Source: GCA-002282575 sp964493995
GTDB taxonomy: Bacteria > Pseudomonadota > Gammaproteobacteria > Thiomicrospirales > Thiomicrospiraceae
DNA: 9,224 nt
Direction: 5' to 3'
NCBI GenBank assembly: GCA_964493995.1
Contig: CAZBQD010000059.1
Span: 1 to 9,224, forward strand
The notes beneath the pieces are model-generated. The model did no database searches. It worked only from the letters and a program-made list of their open reading frames with translations, and was not told the DNA's origin. This document shows, one piece after another, positions 4,904-9,224 of this stretch. The first letter of the stretch is position 1. Each line of letters starts with the position of its first letter. The position numbers were made by a program, and so were the translations under genes.

Positions 4904-7541
4904 GCCCTAAATTGCCCAGCACTTCCCGCAGGTCTTTCGATAAATGCGACCGTGCCGCCAAACTGGCCAAGGCCTCACCCGCTAGCGATTTCTGAGCCGG
5001 AATCAACTTTTGCCAAGGATTGAAAGCTTGAATCAGACGAGCGGCAATTTGCGGATTAATGGCGTCAATTTCTGCCACCTGCTCCACCAGCAACCGATAA
5101 CCTGCACCATCCGCCTGATGAAACACCCTAGGATTAGCGCGACCCAACACTCCAAGCACACTACGCACGCGATTGGGTGTGGTGCGCACAAACTGTTCAT
5201 GCTGACACAAGGCTTCGATCTGTTCAATGCGCGCTAACGGATTGCCCGCTTGCACACTAAACCACTTATCCAACACCAAACCCACATCCTGCCAACGCTG
5301 ATAAAACTGAGCCAAGGCATCCTTCGCTTGTGGCGCCTGATGATGAACAAGCAAGGTGAGTGCCGCCTGACTATTGGTCATATTATTCGCTAGCACCACC
5401 TGCTCATAAGCCCAAGCAAAAGCACGTTCATCGGCCACGCTGGCTAAATAACTCAGCAATAAATGACACCAGCTGCGATTAGCGATCACTTGCGCCGAAA
5501 AAGCAAACTGCTGAATCGATTCCAGACGCGCCTCTAATACCTGCCACATCACCGCTCCCAGCTCATGCGCCAACCAGCGCTTTAATTGCTGAGTTGCCTC
5601 TAATATCGGTTGAGGCGATAAAGGCGTTACCTGCTGGGCTAAGTAATCAAAACTCGGCAGGCGCATAGCTTCAGCCAACCAAGCAGCAGGCAAGCTGTCG
5701 TTCAACAGCATGGCTTTGACAATCGGCAACAAAGCAGGCGGTAAGGTCATCTCCTGACCTTGCGCAATGGCTTGCTGACCCGATAAAATCAACGACACCC
5801 AAACCTGTTGCCAGGCCTCCCAGCGATTGAATAAATCATCATCATGAGCCGCTTGCCATAACCAATCGTCCAGAGTGCGCTCCATCTGCAAAATGACCGG
5901 AGCAGAAAAATTACGCAATAAGGATAAGCGCGGCGCTTCTGCAACCTGAGTCAAGACCAAGGTTTCTTCTGCTTGCGTCAACCAAATCATACCTTCGCTG
6001 CCTTGCCAGTTGCCTTTTTCTTGCTGCAAGCTAGCGGTTTGCCGCTGTCCCGACTCATTAAAAATCGCCATAGAAAGGGGAATGAGCAAAGGTTGGAAGT
6101 TAACCGCCTCTGGCAGAGACTGAGTCACGGTTAATTGCAAGGTTTGCGTAGCTGCATTCCAATCTGATTGAACCGAAAGCACGGGCGTTCCCGCTTGCGT
6201 GTACCAAGCGTGCATTTGGGATAAATCAACGCCATTGGCATCGGCCATGGCTTGACGAAACTCCTCTACCCTCACTGCTTGCCCGTCGTGACGTTCAAAG
6301 TACAAATCCATACCTTGACGAAAACCAGCCGTACCCAGCAAGCTCTCATAAATACGCACCACTTCCGCCCCTTTTTCATAAACGGTGGCTGTGTAAAAGT
6401 TATTCATTTCCACATAAGAAGCGGGCTGAATGGGATGGCGCAACGGACTGGCATCTTCGGCAAACTGAATGCTCCTGAGACCACGCACATCTTCAATACG
6501 TTTCACCTTTCCTAACAAGGTTTGCTCGGTATAAAGCTGATCACGATAAACGGTTAAGCCTTCCTTCAGTGTCAACTGAAACCAATCACGACAGGTAATA
6601 CGATTACCGGTCCAGTTATGAAAATACTCATGCGCAATGACGCTATCAATATTAATGTAATCGGTATCCGTTGCGGTTTGCGGATCGGCCAAAACAAAAC
6701 GGGCATTAAACACGTTTAAGCCTTTGTTTTCCATAGCGCCCATATTAAAATCATCAACGGCAACAATCATGTATCGATCTAAATCATAACATCGACCAAA
6801 GGTCTGCTCATCCCAACGCATGGCGTTTTCGAGTGACACCAAAGCATGCTCGCAACGACTCGCGTGATGTTGCTTCACGTAAACTTCTAGTGACACGGCT
6901 TTGCCTTCTGCCGTGACAAAAGGGCGTTGCTGACACACCAAATCGCCTGCCACTAAGGCAAATAAGTAACTGGGTTTCGGAAAGGGATCATGCCAGACAG
7001 CAAAATGACACCCCTCTGCCAGCTTACCCGACTCCACTAAATTGCCATTCGACAACAACACTGGCGCTAGTGCCACTTCCGACTCAATGCGGGTAGTGTA
7101 AACCGCCATCACGTCAGGTCGATCTAAATAATAGGTAATGCGTCTAAAGCCTTCCGCCTCGCATTGGGTACAAAACACGCCATCAGACAAGTAGAGTCCT
7201 TCTAAGCGCGAATTGGCTTGCGGATTAATTTCTGTCTGAATTTCAACGCGTGCCTCACGACCCGCTAGCGTAAGCAACAAAGCCTCATCGGTAAGCACAT
7301 ACTGGCTCTCGGAAAGTCGTTCTCCGTTTACGATGACACTCAACAGTTTGAGGTCTTCACCCGATAAGGTCAGCACTTGAGACGGCGCATCATGATTGGC
7401 GCGAATGGTCAATACGCTATCTACTTGCGTCGCTGTCGGATGCAGCTTGAACGTAAGATAAACCCGCTCAATTAAAAAAGGCGATGGTTGGTAATCGGAT
7501 AAATACTTTCGCTCTAACGCAGACATGATGTAATCACTCAT
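4890..7541 (-). CDS. pepN: Aminopeptidase N (M1 family zinc metallopeptidase)
   Basis: A full-length 883-aa M1 aminopeptidase close in size to E. coli PepN (870 aa). It is a cytoplasmic enzyme that removes N-terminal residues from peptides in the last steps of protein turnover. Visible active-site elements are the exopeptidase motif GAMEN (268-272), the zinc motif HEYFH (H304, E305, H308), the third zinc ligand E327 in KEGLTVYRDQ, and the transition-state tyrosine Y388 in TATVYEKGAEVVR. N-terminal beta domain, catalytic domain and C-terminal helical domain all appear intact, with no frameshift. Two starts are possible: ATG 7539-7541, or Met6 at 7524-7526; neither has a strong Shine-Dalgarno. 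The gene lies only 37 bp beyond the pal terminator and runs into the LpoA-like gene, with which it probably shares a transcript. Confidence 0.97.
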   Translation of the reverse strand: MSDYIMSALERKYLSDYQPSPFLIERVYLTFKLHPTATQVDSVLTIRANHDAPSQVLTLSGEDLKLLSVIVNGERLSESQYVLTDEALLLTLAGREARVEIQTEINPQANSRLEGLYLSDGVFCTQCEAEGFRRITYYLDRPDVMAVYTTRIESEVALAPVLLSNGNLVESGKLAEGCHFAVWHDPFPKPSYLFALVAGDLVCQQRPFVTAEGKAVSLEVYVKQHHASRCEHALVSLENAMRWDEQTFGRCYDLDRYMIVAVDDFNMGAMENKGLNVFNARFVLADPQTATDTDYINIDSVIAHEYFHNWTGNRITCRDWFQLTLKEGLTVYRDQLYTEQTLLGKVKRIEDVRGLRSIQFAEDASPLRHPIQPASYVEMNNFYTATVYEKGAEVVRIYESLLGTAGFRQGMDLYFERHDGQAVRVEEFRQAMADANGVDLSQMHAWYTQAGTPVLSVQSDWNAATQTLQLTVTQSLPEAVNFQPLLIPLSMAIFNESGQRQTASLQQEKGNWQGSEGMIWLTQAEETLVLTQVAEAPRLSLLRNFSAPVILQMERTLDDWLWQAAHDDDLFNRWEAWQQVWVSLILSGQQAIAQGQEMTLPPALLPIVKAMLLNDSLPAAWLAEAMRLPSFDYLAQQVTPLSPQPILEATQQLKRWLAHELGAVMWQVLEARLESIQQFAFSAQVIANRSWCHLLLSYLASVADERAFAWAYEQVVLANNMTNSQAALTLLVHHQAPQAKDALAQFYQRWQDVGLVLDKWFSVQAGNPLARIEQIEALCQHEQFVRTTPNRVRSVLGVLGRANPRVFHQADGAGYRLLVEQVAEIDAINPQIAARLIQAFNPWQKLIPAQKSLAGEALASLAARSHLSKDLREVLGNLGHATA

Positions 7542-7559
7542 CCAAAAGAAATAAACTCG

Positions 7560-7565
7560 ATTTTA
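7560..7565 (-). promoter_or_regulatory. Possible pepN -10 element
   Basis: On the - strand TAAAAT lies between the pal terminator and pepN. No good -35 hexamer sits 16-18 bp upstream; that position falls in the T-rich arm of the terminator. If used, transcription would start near 7553, giving a leader of only about 12 nt for the first ATG or about 27 nt for Met6. Read-through from pal is the alternative source of pepN mRNA. Confidence 0.25.
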
Positions 7566-7578
7566 ACAGACTGAAAAC

Positions 7579-7614
7579 AAAAAAGCCCCCTTGGATAACC
7601 AAGGGGGCTTTTTT
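7579..7614 (-). terminator. Strong Rho-independent terminator after pal
   Basis: A perfect 16-bp inverted repeat (7579-7594 with 7599-7614) encloses a 4-nt loop. Its GC-rich core is GCCCCCTTGG, flanked by A-runs and T-runs so it can work in both directions. It begins about 20 bp after the pal stop and is the only feature between pal and pepN, so its job is to end the pal transcript. Confidence 0.95.
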
Positions 7615-7633
7615 AGTTCGAATCCATAATGAA

Positions 7634-8107
7634 TTACTGAGCAACGAACTCTACGCGACGGTTTTTAGACCATGCAGACTCGTCATGACCTTCTACCGCT
7701 GGACGGTCTTCACCGAAGCTAACCAATTTGATGCGGTCAGCAGTGATGCCGTTCGCTTTTAATACTTCAGCTACAGACTTAGCACGACGCTCGCCCAAGC
7801 TTAGGTTGTATTCACGTGAACCGCGCTCATCAGCGTGACCTTCTAAAGTCACTTTTTTAGCGTTGCCAGCTAGGCTAGCTGCTTGTGATTTGATCACAGA
7901 CATGAATTCTGGTTTGATGTCGTCACGATCGAAGTCGAAGTAAACAACTGAACCGGCAGTTGCTGCAGGAGCAGCCGCAGCAGCAGCACCAACAACTGGA
8001 GTTGCTGGAGCAGCTGTTGTTTTAGTACCTTCTTCAGTTGGCGTAGAAGAACAACCAGCTAATACTAAACCAGCAGCAGCCATTGCAAACAAATTGAACT
8101 TAGTCAT
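7634..8107 (-). CDS. pal: Peptidoglycan-associated lipoprotein Pal
   Basis: A 157-aa outer-membrane lipoprotein of the Tol-Pal system, which links the outer membrane to peptidoglycan and helps constriction at division. Signal peptide 1-18 ends in a canonical lipobox LAGC (Cys19). A T/A/P-rich linker with an alanine run (about 24-52) leads to the OmpA-like domain (53-157). That domain contains VYFDFDRDDIKP (55-66), EGHADERGSREYNLSLGERRA (split motif at 89-109, D93 and R107/R108 expected to bind the meso-DAP of peptidoglycan), and the end motif NRRVEF (149-154). Length is slightly below E. coli Pal (173 aa), mainly in the linker. AAGGGG (8115-8120) lies seven bases before ATG 8105-8107. Unlike the usual tolB-pal arrangement, it stands alone between tRNA-Lys and pepN with its own promoter and terminator. 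Confidence 0.97.
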   Translation of the reverse strand: MTKFNLFAMAAAGLVLAGCSSTPTEEGTKTTAAPATPVVGAAAAAAPAATAGSVVYFDFDRDDIKPEFMSVIKSQAASLAGNAKKVTLEGHADERGSREYNLSLGERRAKSVAEVLKANGITADRIKLVSFGEDRPAVEGHDESAWSKNRRVEFVAQ

Positions 8108-8161
8108 GATAAGACCCCTTAAAAATAATCAAAAAAACCAACAATACAATTCAGTAGCTAT

Positions 8162-8190
8162 AGCATACTTAAAATGTTGCGAAAAAACAA
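8162..8190 (-). promoter_or_regulatory. Sigma-70-type promoter for pal
   Basis: On the - strand TTGTTT (8185-8190), a 17-bp spacer, then TATGCT (8162-8167). This predicts a start near 8155 and a leader of about 48 nt that is A/T-rich before the AAGGGG ribosome site. It sits just after the tRNA-Lys terminator, which makes an independent pal promoter necessary. No operator is evident. Confidence 0.6.
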
Positions 8191-8220
8191 CAAGGAAATA
8201 AACTATTTTTTATCATGCAT

Positions 8221-8249
8221 AAAAAAACCTAGCTAAGTAGCTAGGTTTT
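8221..8249 (-). terminator. Rho-independent terminator after tRNA-Lys
   Basis: Stem CCTAGCT/AGCTAGG (8228-8234 with 8239-8245), 4-nt loop, extended by A-T pairs (8224-8227 with 8246-8249), and a seven-T run in the - direction (8227-8221). It starts only seven bases after the CCA end of the tRNA, so the tRNA transcript is a short unit separated from pal. Confidence 0.9.
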
Positions 8250-8255
8250 CGTATT

Positions 8256-8331
8256 TGGTGGGTTGTGCTGGATTCGAACCAGCGACCAATTGATTAAAAG
8301 TCAACTGCTCTACCGACTGAGCTAACAACCC
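8256..8331 (-). tRNA. tRNA-Lys (anticodon UUU)
   Basis: A 76-nt cloverleaf with encoded CCA (8256-8258). The acceptor stem GGGTTGT/ACAACCC (8325-8331 with 8260-8266) pairs fully, the discriminator base is A, and the D-arm contains AGCTCAGTCGGTAGAGC. The anticodon loop CTTTTAA places UUU at 8296-8298, and the T-arm has GGTTCGAATCC. It is nearly the same as the E. coli tRNA-Lys. It lies between queC and pal with its own promoter and terminator. In Pseudomonas, tRNA-Lys also lies near queC and the tol-pal cluster, so the association looks ancestral. Confidence 0.98.
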
Positions 8332-8345
8332 GCTCGATATGGATA

Positions 8346-8373
8346 ATTATAGCAGAGCTTGATTATATTGCAA
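8346..8373 (-). promoter_or_regulatory. Promoter of tRNA-Lys
   Basis: On the - strand TTGCAA (8368-8373), a 16-bp spacer, then a consensus TATAAT (8346-8351). The predicted start is near 8339, about 8 nt before the mature tRNA 5' end. It lies entirely in the 61-bp gap after the queC stop. Confidence 0.72.
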
Positions 8374-8392
8374 GCCCCCTGTCATTATTTTG

Positions 8393-9100
8393 TCACATTT
8401 TTTGAGCGGCGTAACGCGTCGGATCGGCGACACCTGCTTGCACAAAGCCTTCATGACGTAAACGACAAGCATCACATACGCCACAGGCGCGTCCTTGCTC
8501 ATCGGCTTGGTAACAGGTGACTGTTTGCGAAAAATCCACGCCCAAACGCATGCCCGTTTGAATGATTTCTGCTTTCGATAAAAACTGCAAGGGCGCATGA
8601 ATTTTAACGGTTTGGCCTTCTACTCCGGCCTTAGTGGCCAGATTAGCCATACGTTCAAAAGCTTCGATAAACTCAGGGCGGCAATCGGGATAGCCCGAAT
8701 AGTCCACCGCATTGACGCCAATAAAAATATGACGTGCCTTTAAGACTTCTGCTAGCGCCAAAGAATAGGACAAAAATACCGTATTACGTGCTGGCACATA
8801 AGTTAAAGGGATGCCCGACGATTCCGTTTCAGGCACCGGAATCGAGGCATCGGTTAAAGCTGATCCGCCCATTTGTGCCAAATCAATGGTCACAACCCGG
8901 TGAGATAAGGCGCCCAGCTGTCGGGCTAAAGCTTGAGCAGAAACCAATTCCGCCGCGTGGCGTTGACCATAATTAAAACTGATGGTGTGACATCGATAGC
9001 CCTGCGCAATAGCCCATGCCAAAGTCGTGGCCGAATCCAGACCACCCGATAAGAGCACCACCGCCAAAGGCGACTCATTACTCCCTTGATTTAACGACAT
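8393..9100 (-). CDS. queC: 7-cyano-7-deazaguanine synthase QueC
   Basis: A 235-aa PP-loop ATPase that converts 7-carboxy-7-deazaguanine (CDG) to preQ0 using ATP and ammonia, in the pathway to queuosine in tRNA. The ATP-pyrophosphatase motif SGGLDS is at 18-23. FNYGQRH lies at 42-48 and YVPARNTVFLSYSLALAE at 101-118. The zinc-binding cysteines are Cys196, Cys206, Cys209 and Cys212 (C..., then CGVCDAC), matching the E. coli spacing. Length is close to E. coli QueC (231 aa). I chose ATG 9098-9100 because of the strong GGAGG five bases upstream; an upstream ATG at 9148 would add 16 Cys/Val/Glu-rich residues from GT-rich DNA that contains this ribosome site. The gene follows a terminator, so it begins its own unit; no preQ1 riboswitch was recognised in the leader. 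Confidence 0.96.
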   Translation of the reverse strand: MSLNQGSNESPLAVVLLSGGLDSATTLAWAIAQGYRCHTISFNYGQRHAAELVSAQALARQLGALSHRVVTIDLAQMGGSALTDASIPVPETESSGIPLTYVPARNTVFLSYSLALAEVLKARHIFIGVNAVDYSGYPDCRPEFIEAFERMANLATKAGVEGQTVKIHAPLQFLSKAEIIQTGMRLGVDFSQTVTCYQADEQGRACGVCDACRLRHEGFVQAGVADPTRYAAQKM

Positions 9101-9105
9101 CTGCA

Positions 9106-9110
9106 CCTCC
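9106..9110 (-). promoter_or_regulatory. Ribosome binding site that sets the queC start
   Basis: GGAGG (within GAGGAGGTG) lies five bases upstream of ATG 9098-9100. It decides for the 235-aa form over the longer ORF from 9148. The leader before it is GT-rich low-complexity sequence. Confidence 0.85.
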
Positions 9111-9168
9111 TCACACTCACACACTGCACACACCTGAACCGAACCCATCTATCTCCAGCGCATACATC

Positions 9169-9209
9169 AAAAAAAACAAAGGGATAGGCGCCTTAAGCAA
9201 ACCTATCCC
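9169..9209 (-). terminator. Rho-independent terminator of a gene beyond the right edge
   Basis: A perfect 8-bp inverted repeat GGGATAGG/CCTATCCC (9181-9188 with 9202-9209) with a 13-nt loop. On the - strand it is followed by TTTGTTTTTTTT (9180-9169). It ends a - strand transcript that starts outside the window and separates it from queC. Confidence 0.8.
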
Positions 9210-9224
9210 AACATAATTCAATCA

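Noticed and set aside
5010..5237. 75-aa + strand ORF opposite pepN
   Set aside because: It lies wholly within the pepN C-terminal domain coding region, with no ribosome site or domain.
7951..8030. Short GC-repeat tract in pal as a regulatory repeat
   Set aside because: It is the alanine/proline linker coded by GCN codons, common in Pal proteins.
9101..9148. Longer queC start with 16 extra residues
   Set aside because: The extension is translated from GT-rich leader sequence that contains the strong GGAGG for the internal ATG, and the family does not carry it.
9101..9168. preQ1 riboswitch before queC
   Set aside because: The leader is mostly GT-rich low-complexity sequence; I could not build the preQ1 hairpin with its A-rich tail.

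Overview
The window looks like a chromosomal stretch of a gammaproteobacterium with moderate GC. The evidence is a Pal lipoprotein, an M1 aminopeptidase of the PepN type, an LppC/LpoA-type protein, queC next to a tRNA-Lys, and an aerobic-style cobalamin pair (cobD/cbiB and cobC). I cannot name the genus; a marine or sulfur/methylotroph-type gammaproteobacterium is a guess. No phage, IS, CRISPR or plasmid feature was seen.

Layout. On the + strand, positions 1-1352 hold the 3' end of cobD (cbiB) and a complete cobC, joined by an ATGA stop/start overlap. Everything else is on the - strand, and is read here from right to left. A terminator (9169-9209) belongs to a gene beyond the right edge. It is followed by queC (start 9100), tRNA-Lys(UUU) with its own promoter and terminator, and pal with its own promoter and strong terminator. 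Next come pepN, a short LpoA-like protein overlapping or closely following pepN, and a 159-bp intergenic region. The last unit is a compact four-gene operon ending in a terminator that faces cobC.

The four-gene operon (1377-3628) is the least ordinary part. It encodes a 392-aa single-pass inner-membrane protein with a long periplasmic coiled coil. Next is a 36-codon ORF packed exactly between its neighbours (1 nt after one stop, ATGA overlap with the next start). Then comes an LPP20/FlgP-family lipoprotein, and finally a secreted 124-aa coiled-coil protein. The two coiled-coil proteins share a C-terminal pattern (AEVKP ... DP ... FP). Together they could span the envelope from inner membrane to outer membrane, possibly around the flagellum as FlgP does in Vibrio and Campylobacter, but no other flagellar gene lies in the window and this role is inference.

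Other themes are envelope maintenance (pal, the LpoA-like protein), peptide turnover (pepN), queuosine synthesis (queC), and attachment of the aminopropanol arm in cobalamin synthesis (cobD, cobC).
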